Of a stretch of DNA of 64,000 bases, positions 1-9,710 are shown piece after piece. The position numbers and the translations under genes are program-made. How positions within the stretch are numbered: position 1 is the first letter of the stretch; every line of letters starts with the position of its first letter. The stretch is taken from contig OX359266.1 of assembly GCA_947179155.2 (NCBI GenBank), positions 14,460,098-14,524,097 of the forward strand. The letters run 5' to 3'. The notes below the pieces were generated by a model. The model had not been told where the DNA came from and made no database searches. It worked only from the letters and a program-made list of their open reading frames with translations. The stretch is from Hedera helix. Lineage: Eukaryota > Streptophyta > Magnoliopsida > Apiales > Araliaceae.

Positions 1-699
1 GATAACAATAATTCAACAATAATATAAGAACACGTTACTTTGTCAATTATTAGGTTCAATAATTTTAACTACAGTGCACCAACAGTTATTGACTCAATGA
101 TATGAAATACAGTGTAATGACAATTATTGAATCAATAATGCAAAATACTGTGTAGCAACAATTATTGAATTGATAATATAAAATATTATGCAGCGACAAT
201 TATTGATGAAATGATGTGCAACAGTTACGGTGTCAATTATCAGATCAATAATATAAGACACTGTGCAATACCGTGTGCTACTGTAGAGTACCGTGTGCTA
301 CAGAAAATACCATAAACTACCGTATGCTACTATTCTTTTATCACCGGTATTTTAACAGTTCCGTTGACTATTTTTATTTAAAAAGGTTACTTATGTCGTT
401 TTCTATCTCCGACAAATATTCCGTTGTGGGTCCACCACTAATTAGTTATTTCGGCGCCGTCGTACGACACGAATATTATATTGCGCCGTCGTACGGGCAG
501 AACGAATATTCCCCGACAAAACGAATATTCCCCGACAAAAAGAATATTCCCCGACAAGGTATAATTTGCACTGAACATCTTTAACTTTTAACTTTGCCAA
601 TTTAACCACTTACTGTTTCATGAAAAAAAAAAAATTTATGAAAAAAAAAATTTATGAAGAAAATTAAATTTTATATTTCATAAAATTCAGGGTCTTACA
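1..699 (-). repeat. 3' LTR of Tekay-like element T1 (truncated by window edge)
   Basis: These 699 bases match 8151-8849 base for base as far as I can read, so this is the U3-proximal 699 bp of the 3' LTR of a minus-strand element. On the minus strand the LTR starts at 699 with TGTAAGACC, directly after the PPT. The rest of the LTR (about 2.6 kb) lies left of the window. It contains the same 19-bp triple repeat (503-559) as the other LTR. The identity implies a very recent insertion, or conversion between the LTRs. Confidence 0.95.
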
Positions 700-3600
700 A
701 CCTCCCCTCCTTATGAAATTTCGTCCCCGAAATTGACGTACCTGGCATTTCGAAGAGGTATGGATACCTAGACTTCATCTCAGATTCTAGCTCCCAGGTC
801 ATTTCCTCAATATCTTGGTTCCTCCATAAAACCTTAACTTGAGGTATAACCTTTGAGCGTAAGATCTGCTCCTTCTTATCTAGGATCTTAACAGGTACTT
901 CCTCATACGTTAAATCTTCTGCTATAACGTCTGGTTCTAACTCAATGACGTGGTTTGGGTCCTTCACATATTTACGTAACATAGATATGTGAAAAACGTT
1001 ATGGATGCGAGACATACTTGGTGGTAGGGCTAGCCTGTAGGCTACGGATCCTACTCGATCGAGGATTTCAAATGGGCCAATAAATCGAGGGTTGAGCTTT
1101 CCTCTCTTTCCGAATCTCGTAACTCCTTTCCATGGAGAAACACGTAAGAATACATGATCTCCGACGTTGAATCTCTCATCTCTCCGATGAAGATCGGCAT
1201 AACTCTTTTGTCGTTCTTGTGCTGTCTGTATTCGTTGTCGGATCATTTGGATCTTTTCGGTCGTCAAGCGTACCAACTCGGGTCCCAACAGTTTTGCTTC
1301 TCCTACCTCATTCCAACATACTGGAGAGCGACACTTGCGTCCATATAAAGCCTCGAATGGAGCCATACCTATACTTGCTTGGTAACTGTTGTTGTAGGAA
1401 AATTCCACCAATGGCAAGTACTTATCCCAACTTCCTTTGAAATCTAGTACGCAAAGTCTCAAAAGATCTTCGAGGGTCTGGATCGTCCTTTCCGATTGTC
1501 CGTCCGTTTGAGGATGGTATGCAGAACTAAAACGTAGTTCAGTGCCCATAGCTTTTTGTAGACTGATCCAAAAGCGTGAAGTGAATCTAGGATCTCGATC
1601 AGAAACTATGGAAACTGGCATGCCATGCAATCTCACGATCTCATTTATGTACATACCGGCAAGACGTTCAAGTGAAAAGTTTTCTCGTATAGGCAAGAAA
1701 TGAGCAGATTTGGTCAATCTATCTACGATCACCCAAATTGCATCTAAGCCTTGAGAAACTTTGGGAAGACCCGTCACGAAATCCATATTGATGTGTTCCC
1801 ACTTCCATTCGGGAACCTCAAGTGGTTGTAATGGACCCTTAGGTACTTGATGCTCTGCCTTGACACGTTGACAAGTTAGGCACCTTGAGATAAACTCTGC
1901 AATCTCCCTTTTCATATTGTTCCACCAAAATGTATGTCGAAGATCTCGATACATCTTGGTACCTCCTGGGTGGATTGCAAATGGCGTGTTGTGTGCCTCC
2001 ATCATGATTTTATGCTTTAATTCAGGATCGTTAGGAACACAGAGTCGAGAGTTGACTCGAAGTATTCCTTTCTCGTCGATTCTTGCTTCGGGAATGGTAC
2101 CTTCTTGTACTTTCTTTATCATGTTTATCAGTTCCGGATCGGTAGCTTGAGCAGCTTTAATTTTATCGATTAAAGCTGGTTCTACTCGCACGTGAGCAAT
2201 CTTCGAGTGGGTCCCTAGTGTCTTTAGCTCTATCTCCATCTTTTGCAAGTCGTACAAAATACGCTTTTGTGTTGTCAGCAGTGCACTTGTACTCGCATAA
2301 GATTTTCTGCTCAAAGCGTCAGCTACAACGTTCGCCTTTCCCGGGTGATACTGGATTGTGTGATCATAATCCTTCAACAGCTCAAGCCAACGTCGTTGTC
2401 GCATGTTGAGTTCCTTCTGGGTGAAGAAATACTTGAGACTTTTATGATCCGTATAGATATCCACTTTCTCTCCGTACAAGTAGTGTCTCCAGATCTTCAA
2501 CGCGAAAACGACTGCTGCCAACTCTAGATCATGAGTAGGGTAATTTTTCTCATAATCTTTGAGTTGTCGAGAGGCATAGGCTATAACCTTTCCATGTTGC
2601 ATAAGGACACAGCCTAGACCTTTGCCTGAAGCATCGCTGTATATGACAAATTCTCCCGATCCTGATGGAATGGTCAGAACAGGAGCTGAAACAAGTCTCC
2701 TCTTAAGCTCTTGAAAACTTTTCTCGCATTGCTCGCTCCATATGAATTTTGTGCTTTTCCGAGTAAGCTGAGTTAATGGAGTGGCGATTCGAGAAAATCC
2801 TTCTACGAATCTCCGATAATAACCAGCTAGGCCCAGAAAACTTCGGACTTCGGTTACTGTCTTGGGTTGTTCCCAATTTAGTACCGTTTCAATCTTCGCA
2901 GGATCGACTGATATTCCTTGACTAGAAATCACATGCCCAAGAAACGTGACCTCCTCAAGCCAGAACTCACATTTCTTCAACTTGGCATATAATTTGTTCT
3001 CACGGAGCTTCTGGAGTATCAATCTCAGGTGTTGTTCATGATCCTCACGACTTTTGGAGTATATGAGGATGTCATCAATAAAGACAACCACAAAATGATC
3101 CAAATATTCCTTGAATATTCGGTTCATCATGTCCATGAAAGCTGCAGGAGCATTGGTTAGTCCAAAAGGCATGACTAAAAACTCATAATGCCCATAACGA
3201 GTTCTGAAAGCAGTCTTTGGAATGTCCTCAGCTTTAACCTTTAACTGATGATATCCAGAACGGAGATCAATCTTTGAGAAATGTTGAGCACCTTGTAATT
3301 GATCAAACATGTCATCAATTCGAGGTAACGGATACCTGTTTTTGATGGTGACATGGTTCAATTCTCGGTAGTCAATGCACAATCTCATACTCCCGTCTTT
3401 CTTCTTCACAAATAGAACAGGAGCACCCCAAGGTGATGCACTCGGACGAATGAAACCAGTATCCAACAATTCCTGTAGTTGGACTTTTAACTCTTGAAGT
3501 TCAATGGGAGCCATTCGGTATGGAGTTTTGGAAATGGGCTTGGTACCAGGTTCAAGATCAATACAAAATTCAATTTCACGGTTTGGGGGTAAACCAGGAA

Positions 3601-5326
3601 GTTCCTCCGGAAAAACGTCAGGAAACTCATTAACAATGGGAATATCATTCAAGTTTGACGTATTTTTGTTCAAATCAGTGACATGAGCTAAAAAGGCTTG
3701 ACATCCGTTTTTCAATAAACGAATGGCTTTATGGCTAGAAATAACAGTTATAGATTTCAATGGTTTAGTTGCTTGAATTTGCATGACAGGTTGATTAGGA
3801 ATATGAAAACTAATAATCTTATGAAAACAATCAATTTTAGCATGATGGGTAGTCAACCAATCAATTCCTAAAATCACATCAAATTCATGCATCTCCAAAG
3901 AAATAAGGTCAACAGGTAATGTGAGGTTGTTGATTTGAACTAGGCAAGATTTATAGACAGTAGATGTAATGGTCATTTCTCCTAATGGGGTTTCAACTGA
4001 TAAGTCAAAGTCCAAATTTTCAGGAGTTAAGTTTAAACGCTGAGCACATGCAGGTGAGATAAAAGAATGGGTAGAACCAGTATCTAACAAAGCGTAGACT
4101 TCACGAGAATTTATGAATAGCTTACCGGTTATCACCTCGTTCGAGTTTCGTGCCATTTGGGATGTCACAACAAAAGCTCTCCCTTGAACTACAGATTTTC
4201 CCTTATCCGCGCTAGCTTTTGGTATCATCACTGCAGCTGGACTTGATTTTGTGGCAGGACAAAATCGCGCAAGATGACCCTCTTTCCCACAACTGTAGCA
4301 CTTTTTGGATTGCAGTGTACAGTTTGGGCTGATGTGACCTTCCTGACCACACCTATAGCATCTCACTGGTGGTCGATCTTCTCCCCTTGAAACTGGGGTC
4401 GGTGCTGGTGCTGGTACTGGTGCCCTTCCATAATTATTATGGAATCTCTTTCTTTTGAAATTGTTTCCACTGGATTCTCCTCTTCTGTTATTTGATGTGG
4501 AATTACCACCGAAGTGTTGGTTACCTCCTCGATGGTTCTCGTTCCTGTGGTTGTTATCATTTCTCTGATCATTGACTCTTGGCTGTAATTTTTCATCTGT
4601 TTGCTCCACCCTTTGAGCCCTATCAACAACATCTGAATACAAACTAAATTTATGAGAGCTAAGTTGTTGACGGATTTCGAATCTTAGACCACGTAAGAAC
4701 ATCCGACTCATCCGTGCTTCGTCATCTACTAGATGAGTCGCAAAACGAGACAGTTCAGCAAACTTAGCTTCATATTGAGAAACTGACATGTTTCCCTGCT
4801 CCAGTTTAATGAATTCCACTTCCTTCATATGGCGGATGCTTTCTGGGAAGTACTTTTCATTAAATAGCTCTTGGAATTCTGTCCAAGACATCTCAAGTGC
4901 TGAAGGGTGGATACGTTTTACCGCTTCCCACCAGTGATCCGCCTCACCTCGAAACATAAAAGTAGCAAAGGGCACCTTCTGATCATCAGCGCATTGTAGG
5001 ACATCAAGTATTTTTGTCGTCTGCTTCAGCCATGCCTCCGCTTTGAGTGGGTCAGGCTTCCCGTGGAATTCAGGTGGTCCCAATTCTTTAAATTGCTTGA
5101 CAGTGATCATCCTCAAATTACCAGCGTTTCTACCGTTATTGTTAACTGGATTTCCTCTTGCCTGATTCTGCATGAACTGCATGAAATTCCTAAAGAATCC
5201 ATCATTCATCATGTTATCAGGAATATTATTTCCTGAGTTGGCAGGAGGATTGTTTGTGGCTTCTTGATTTTCGGCTACATTCGCTTCGGGTATTTCGTAG
5301 TTAACCTCTTGATTTCCAGATGCCAT
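695..5326 (-). CDS. Intact gag-pol polyprotein of a Tekay/Del-like Ty3-gypsy chromovirus (T1)
   Basis: A single 1543-residue ORF without frameshift carries the full Ty3/gypsy order. It has a Gag capsid region (about 74-245), two CCHC zinc knuckles (323-336 and 343-356) and an aspartic protease with LLDTGSTHSF (413-422). Reverse transcriptase (about 600-780) has FIDD at 749-752. RNase H has D898, E936 and D960. Integrase has an HHCC zinc region (H1112, H1119, C1149, C1152) and the D1182/D1243/E1279 triad with 35 residues between the last two. A GPF motif (about 1415-1418) and a chromodomain-like tail (about 1465-1527) follow. The product should copy and integrate the element, with the tail steering insertion to chromatin. 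The first ATG lies about 190 bp inside the PBS. The stop TAA is bases 3-5 of the 3' LTR, so the PPT is translated. The lineage is assigned from RT, tail and element layout, without a phylogeny. Confidence 0.95.
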   Translation of the reverse strand: MASGNQEVNYEIPEANVAENQEATNNPPANSGNNIPDNMMNDGFFRNFMQFMQNQARGNPVNNNGRNAGNLRMITVKQFKELGPPEFHGKPDPLKAEAWLKQTTKILDVLQCADDQKVPFATFMFRGEADHWWEAVKRIHPSALEMSWTEFQELFNEKYFPESIRHMKEVEFIKLEQGNMSVSQYEAKFAELSRFATHLVDDEARMSRMFLRGLRFEIRQQLSSHKFSLYSDVVDRAQRVEQTDEKLQPRVNDQRNDNNHRNENHRGGNQHFGGNSTSNNRRGESSGNNFKRKRFHNNYGRAPVPAPAPTPVSRGEDRPPVRCYRCGQEGHISPNCTLQSKKCYSCGKEGHLARFCPATKSSPAAVMIPKASADKGKSVVQGRAFVVTSQMARNSNEVITGKLFINSREVYALLDTGSTHSFISPACAQRLNLTPENLDFDLSVETPLGEMTITSTVYKSCLVQINNLTLPVDLISLEMHEFDVILGIDWLTTHHAKIDCFHKIISFHIPNQPVMQIQATKPLKSITVISSHKAIRLLKNGCQAFLAHVTDLNKNTSNLNDIPIVNEFPDVFPEELPGLPPNREIEFCIDLEPGTKPISKTPYRMAPIELQELKVQLQELLDTGFIRPSASPWGAPVLFVKKKDGSMRLCIDYRELNHVTIKNRYPLPRIDDMFDQLQGAQHFSKIDLRSGYHQLKVKAEDIPKTAFRTRYGHYEFLVMPFGLTNAPAAFMDMMNRIFKEYLDHFVVVFIDDILIYSKSREDHEQHLRLILQKLRENKLYAKLKKCEFWLEEVTFLGHVISSQGISVDPAKIETVLNWEQPKTVTEVRSFLGLAGYYRRFVEGFSRIATPLTQLTRKSTKFIWSEQCEKSFQELKRRLVSAPVLTIPSGSGEFVIYSDASGKGLGCVLMQHGKVIAYASRQLKDYEKNYPTHDLELAAVVFALKIWRHYLYGEKVDIYTDHKSLKYFFTQKELNMRQRRWLELLKDYDHTIQYHPGKANVVADALSRKSYASTSALLTTQKRILYDLQKMEIELKTLGTHSKIAHVRVEPALIDKIKAAQATDPELINMIKKVQEGTIPEARIDEKGILRVNSRLCVPNDPELKHKIMMEAHNTPFAIHPGGTKMYRDLRHTFWWNNMKREIAEFISRCLTCQRVKAEHQVPKGPLQPLEVPEWKWEHINMDFVTGLPKVSQGLDAIWVIVDRLTKSAHFLPIRENFSLERLAGMYINEIVRLHGMPVSIVSDRDPRFTSRFWISLQKAMGTELRFSSAYHPQTDGQSERTIQTLEDLLRLCVLDFKGSWDKYLPLVEFSYNNSYQASIGMAPFEALYGRKCRSPVCWNEVGEAKLLGPELVRLTTEKIQMIRQRIQTAQERQKSYADLHRRDERFNVGDHVFLRVSPWKGVTRFGKRGKLNPRFIGPFEILDRVGSVAYRLALPPSMSRIHNVFHISMLRKYVKDPNHVIELEPDVIAEDLTYEEVPVKILDKKEQILRSKVIPQVKVLWRNQDIEEMTWELESEMKSRYPYLFEMPGTSISGTKFHKEGRL
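700..712 (-). other. Polypurine tract of T1
   Basis: The minus strand reads AAGGAGGGGAGGT immediately before the LTR start TGTAAGACC. This is the expected plus-strand primer. It lies inside the gag-pol reading frame and encodes the last residues of the polyprotein. Confidence 0.9.
717..734 (-). promoter_or_regulatory. Conserved hairpin upstream of the PPT (T1)
   Basis: The minus strand reads AATTTCG-GGGA-CGAAATT, a perfect 7-bp stem with a 4-nt loop, five bases from the PPT and inside the coding sequence. The same structure lies upstream of the PPT in element C (twice) and, with a compensating base-pair change, in element A. The function is unknown; a role in plus-strand priming or RNA folding is inference. 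Confidence 0.65.
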
Positions 5327-5512
5327 ACTAAACTGTGGTCACAAAATAAATGTTAGTTCAAATAAACTGACTCATCACTTCATGTCCCTATATTCAAATC
5401 AACTCATTAGATAATAAAATCTAATTTAGGTAGGACACACTAGTGACTGATTCTATTCGTCTCTCCCCTCCTAGTTCTAACCCCAGATCTCCATTAAAGA
5501 CCATATCCCTAA

Positions 5513-5524
5513 GCTCTGATGCCA
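5513..5524 (-). other. Primer binding site of T1 (initiator tRNA-Met type)
   Basis: The minus strand reads TGGCATCAGAGC, two bases inside the LTR end GGCGTCACA. It matches the canonical plant tRNA-iMet site TGGTATCAGAGC with one mismatch. This fixes the inner edge of the 5' LTR at 5527 and shows that the LTR is about 3.3 kb rather than 0.7 kb. Confidence 0.9.
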
Positions 5525-5783
5525 ACTGTGACGCCCCCAAATCTAGGCCCACACAGCCCAAACTTGAGTCGTCAAAAGACTACAACAAAATTATTACAAT
5601 GAAATACAACGTACAACAATACAGTGGATAATACAACACAACTAAGTCTTTATTATTATTGCCACACTATTTTATAACACGTGAAGACTATGATAGCTAT
5701 CCCCGCACTCTCACTCCATTCCCCGGCTAGACCCCGTTACGTTCTCATCTCCTGTTGAAAAACAATGGAACGAAAAGAAAGGG

Positions 5784-5805
5784 TGAGCTCAAATAGCCCA
5801 GTAAG
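5784..5805 (-). promoter_or_regulatory. Shared LTR sequence block (T1 version)
   Basis: The plus-strand text begins TGAGCTC and ends GCCCAGTAAG. It aligns with TGAGCAC...GCTCAGCAAG at 23920-23947 in LTR C and, in the opposite orientation, with 50285-50312 in LTR B. The three LTRs are otherwise dissimilar by eye. The function is unknown. Confidence 0.5.
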
Positions 5806-6064
5806 AAATATCATGACTAAGATAATGACGAATAATTTATCATTAGCCTTCAACAGTTGAGTTCTGAATACAATAGACTACAAGGTTTATATAAAAAAAA
5901 CTGTAGTTAAATTCTTAAACAATGTTCAGATCAATAATAGCAGCGGAATGAGCAATCTATTAGAAGAATAATGCAGACTATAATGTCCACTCGCTTCTCT
6001 TTTTAGTAAAAATATCATCAACTTTTATCATCTGAAATACCATTAGTCAAGATAATACAACTTC

Positions 6065-6300
6065 ACAGTTCCTGGTCATAATCATGCAGATCAACAGTTC
6101 GTCTTTGCACTACGGGCCAAAGACATTCAATATAACACCAACGGTCATGATTATACCAGATTCAGCCTTTGGTCATAATCATACCAACCAACAGTTCATC
6201 TTTGCACTACGGGCCAAAGAGAACATTCACCACGTGTCATAAAAGACACCGAACAGATGTATCGCCTTTAACCTAGTATATCGCCTTTAACCTATCATCT
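6065..6300. repeat. Short imperfect direct repeats in the T1 LTR
   Basis: A block containing CTTTGCACTACGGGCCAAAG occurs twice about 100 bp apart (near 6103 and 6200), each preceded by an AACAGTTC word. ATCGCCTTTAACCTA is repeated in tandem near 6262-6295. No coding potential is seen. Confidence 0.75.
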
Positions 6301-6877
6301 GTTCAACAATTATATCACATCTGTGCCCCCGGCCACAGATATTCACAACAGCTTGATTCTTGATGATTAATACAAATAACAGTGATACAAATGATGAACA
6401 GAAGAACAGGATAAACAATAAGTATCAGAAGTTTACTTTGTGCAGATTCAAATAATGTCCAAATTGCCAACATGATGTGGAGTGAAATTTAAAAATGATA
6501 TTCAAGATCCACAGTTCAGAATAACGATTACAGTTCAATAGAAATGTTCAGAAAATAGGAAGGTTCAGTTGAACTAATGAAATTCAACTATTATGGAACA
6601 TATAATATTTTCAGGAATTATAGAAGCAATAGTTCCATAATAAGTTTCGATTTAGGTGTATGGAAGAAAATAATATCATTTACCGTAGCAGGTTTGATTA
6701 ACAAAAGGTGAAGGGAATTAATATCCCTTACCATAGTAAGTTTGAATAATGGAAGATGAAAAAGATGGTATCCCTTATGAGTATAAAGGAAAATGATATC
6801 ACTTACGAATATGGAATAAAAGTGTCATGTGATAATTCGTGTAGACAAATTATTTCCACACGAGACAAATAACAAGG

Positions 6878-7140
6878 GTTATTCACCAACAGGCGATAAT
6901 CCGCACCGTAAGGTTATTCCCATCAATTTGAATACGAATAGTTATTCACCAAACAGGCGTAATCCGCACCGTAAGGTTATTCCCACAATTTAATAGAATT
7001 TGAACACGAAGAGTTATTCACCAAACAGGCGTAATCCGCACCGTAAGGTTATTCTCAAAGATTAATAAGGAATGCATACAAAAGGTTATTCACCAACAGG
7101 CGGTAAACCGCGCCGTAAGGTTATTCCCACAATTTAATAC
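6878..7140. repeat. Four-copy tandem repeat in the T1 LTR (63-72 bp unit)
   Basis: Four units begin GTTATTCACCAA at 6878, 6941, 7013 and 7085. Each continues with an ACAGGCG...CCGCACCGTAAGG core and a second GTTATTC. They lie downstream of the putative TATA box in element sense, so probably in the transcribed part of the LTR. Confidence 0.85.
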
Positions 7141-7716
7141 ATGGAAATAAATGGCACAAGAAAGAAACGATATTATTTTCGAGAATCAAAGAATGATAAT
7201 CCCTTCAAGTAAGAAAGAAAATAATATCCATTTATGATGATGAAAAGAATGATACCCCTTACCTTAACACGTGACTGGATATTGATTTAAATGAGGTTGA
7301 TCAACCTATATATTTATAATATAAATTAGTAATTACCACATATAAATTTCAAAGTGTATAATAACTCGTATATTATGAACTATCAAAATTATATATATTT
7401 AACATAATTTTTGTAGTATAATATAACAACTTTAAAATAGTTTTTAAAATAATATTTCAAAATAAATCTTCCAAAGAAAGCTTTTAAAAATGAATCTTCT
7501 AATAGAAGAGTCTTCTAAAGGAAGATTTGTGAATACCGTGAAATATAGGAATTTATGAAATTACTACTTTTTAATAAAAGACTTACTTGAAAAATTTCTG
7601 CACTCCTTTTGGCTTTACCAAAATTTTAGAGTAATCTTTCTACACTCAAAGTATACTCACAATATAGTAATAGGAGAAGAGAAAAGTGTGAGGAAGTTCG
7701 TTTAGCCAAGGTTCCA

Positions 7717-7723
7717 TTTTATA
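7717..7723 (-). promoter_or_regulatory. Putative TATA box of the T1 LTR
   Basis: The minus strand reads CTATAAAATGG in the interior of the LTR, about 1.1 kb from its U3 end. It is the best TATA match I found there. Transcription would start a few tens of bases to the left. This is inferred from sequence only. Confidence 0.5.
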
Positions 7724-7831
7724 GTGCATTCAGCTACCAACCCTATAATTTTCTCCTACCTGTTTCCCACCTACTCCCTTTTATTTTCTTCTCTCCGCCT
7801 CCTCCTTTTCTGACTTCTTTTTCTTTATTAT

Positions 7832-7943
7832 TATATATATATATATATATATCTCCACCCACGTTTTTCTTTCCTGACCATTCATCATTTCCTTCTTTTC
7901 TTTCTTATTTATATATATTAATATATCTCTCCCACCCACCTTT

Positions 7944-7982
<39 letters not shown>
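7832..7982. repeat. (TA)n and (CT)n microsatellites in the T1 LTR
   Basis: A TA run spans about 7832-7852 and an uninterrupted CT run about 7946-7982, separated by a pyrimidine-rich stretch. In element sense the CT run is a GA tract downstream of... or close to the putative promoter side of the LTR. Confidence 0.9.
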
Positions 7983-7984
<2 letters not shown>

Positions 7985-8652
7985 TTTCTTCTTCCGTGTT
8001 ATACCCTATTTCCTTTATTTTTCCTTCAACTTCTTCCATCCTTCACCCCCACATGTTTTATTCTTCTTCTCCATATATTCCCACTAACTCATTATTTTAT
8101 TAACCAAATATCAACCAATAATACAACAGTAAAACTAATGTTACAACAAAGATAACAATAATTCAACAATAATATAAGAACACGTTACTTTGTCAATTAT
8201 TAGGTTCAATAATTTTAACTACAGTGCACCAACAGTTATTGACTCAATGATATGAAATACAGTGTAATGACAATTATTGAATCAATAATGCAAAATACTG
8301 TGTAGCAACAATTATTGAATTGATAATATAAAATATTATGCAGCGACAATTATTGATGAAATGATGTGCAACAGTTACGGTGTCAATTATCAGATCAATA
8401 ATATAAGACACTGTGCAATACCGTGTGCTACTGTAGAGTACCGTGTGCTACAGAAAATACCATAAACTACCGTATGCTACTATTCTTTTATCACCGGTAT
8501 TTTAACAGTTCCGTTGACTATTTTTATTTAAAAAGGTTACTTATGTCGTTTTCTATCTCCGACAAATATTCCGTTGTGGGTCCACCACTAATTAGTTATT
8601 TCGGCGCCGTCGTACGACACGAATATTATATTGCGCCGTCGTACGGGCAGAA

Positions 8653-8709
8653 CGAATATTCCCCGACAAAACGAATATTCCCCGACAAAAAGAATATTCC
8701 CCGACAAGG
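8653..8709. repeat. Three-copy 19-bp tandem repeat near the U3 end of the T1 LTR
   Basis: Units of CGAATATTCCCCGACAAAA begin at 8653, 8672 and 8691 (the last slightly diverged), preceded by two CGCCGTCGTACG words. The same array lies at 503-559 in the 3' LTR. Position in U3 makes it a candidate enhancer array; that role is inference. Confidence 0.8.
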
Positions 8710-9082
8710 TATAATTTGCACTGAACATCTTTAACTTTTAACTTTGCCAATTTAACCACTTACTGTTTCATGAAAAAAAAAAAATTTATGAAAAAAAAAA
8801 TTTATGAAGAAAATTAAATTTTATATTTCATAAAATTCAGGGTCTTACAACAGTGGTGAGTACTTAAAAAATCCTAGCTATTACATTTGACATTGCTCTA
8901 TCATGATCAGTGATGATAGTCATTGAAAACTTGTTATTCATTACTTTCAACTAATTCTCAAATAACCATACAAATATGTCCTCGGTCTCATCTCTCAATA
9001 ACGCAAACTCAAACAAGGTAAAATGGTAATGATGTTTGACATCGGTAAATGGAGTAAATGACATATAATACCTATTAGTCGG

Positions 9083-9190
9083 TTAAATCACTTTTTCCCA
9101 CGAACTGGACACTAATTTACATATGCAGTATGAAATTAATTTTTTTTACAATAGACTCACTAAACTGGAATTTTTTAATAAAATTTGAAT
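9083..9190. repeat. MITE-like repeat, copy 1 (fragment)
   Basis: The segment GGTTAAATCAC...ACTGGACACTAATTTACATATGCA is repeated in direct orientation at 9715-9800. Its inner part (ACTCACTAAACTGGAATTTT) matches the reverse complement of 9920-9945. That pattern fits a non-autonomous DNA element with long inverted ends. I cannot assign the superfamily. Confidence 0.5.
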
Positions 9191-9504
9191 TTTTCATCTA
9201 AGAGTGTTAAATTTAACGAAATATTGATATGGTTGCTTACGTGGATAATGACGAGATTTGATGTGCTAAACAATGTCGCGTTGAGCCTTGTTCTTATTTT
9301 TAAGATCTTATCTCCAAGCTTCCATTTATGTTCTCTCTTTCTCTCTCCTCTTTTTCTCTCTCATTCAAAATAAATGATCTAATGACAAAATCCTTCACTA
9401 GCTATATAGATCTAAAGAAATAAGCCATAAAAGACCTTAAAGTCGGCCTATATTACAGTTTAGAGAGGTCAAAAAACTCAACCTAAATGGGTTAAAATCT
9501 CACC

Positions 9505-9648
9505 GCATTCTTGGAAGAGGCAGAGAATGTGAAAACAGAGATGGGTTTGATTCGAGACATTTTGAATCGGCTTTAACAGTCCAATAAAGAAGAAAAATAC
9601 TACACCAGCCCCAAGCCTTAAAATTGCTTCGGTATCGGATCAATTCCA
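9505..9648 (+). pseudogene. Syntaxin (KNOLLE/SYP11-type Qa-SNARE) gene fragment
   Basis: In plus-strand translation from 9505 I read AFLEEAENVKTEMGLIRDIL, then an in-frame TAA. After a frame change the text is ALKLLRYRIN. Both stretches, in this order and spacing, resemble the start of the N-terminal (Habc) helical domain of plant cytokinesis syntaxins of the KNOLLE group, which act in membrane fusion at the cell plate. The frame is broken by a stop and at least one indel, there is no SNARE helix or membrane anchor, and the whole fragment is about 145 bp. It is therefore a dead gene fragment. It lies between the two copies of the MITE-like repeat at 9083 and 9711, so capture by a DNA transposon is possible. 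Family recognition is from memory, not alignment. Confidence 0.6.
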
Positions 9649-9710
9649 ATGTACATAGATGGAGTTGTTATGAAGAAGATGAAGGATTTTTTTTAATGTA
9701 AAGGTCTAAG

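Larger units (their letters stand above)
5527..8849 (-). repeat. 5' LTR of T1 (3323 bp)
   Basis: On the minus strand it runs from TGTAAGACC at 8849 to GGCGTCACA at 5527 and has TG/CA ends. Its outer 699 bp recur at 1-699. It is long for an LTR and contains a likely TATA box at 7717-7723, AT and CT microsatellites, and several short tandem arrays. The base pairs just outside (8850-8854, ACAGT) should be the target duplication; its partner lies left of the window. Confidence 0.92.

Noticed and set aside
8423..8734. 103-codon ORF on the plus strand, also at 273-584
   Set aside because: It lies in both T1 LTRs and is antisense to the element. It overlaps the 19-bp tandem repeat and has no recognisable domain. 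Its exact duplication reflects LTR identity, not selection.
8139..8849. A 0.7 kb LTR with TG...CA ends (TGTTACAAC...GTCTTACA)
   Set aside because: The window edge at position 1 creates this impression. The PBS at 5513-5524 next to TGTGACGCCC shows that the LTR really runs from 5527 to 8849.
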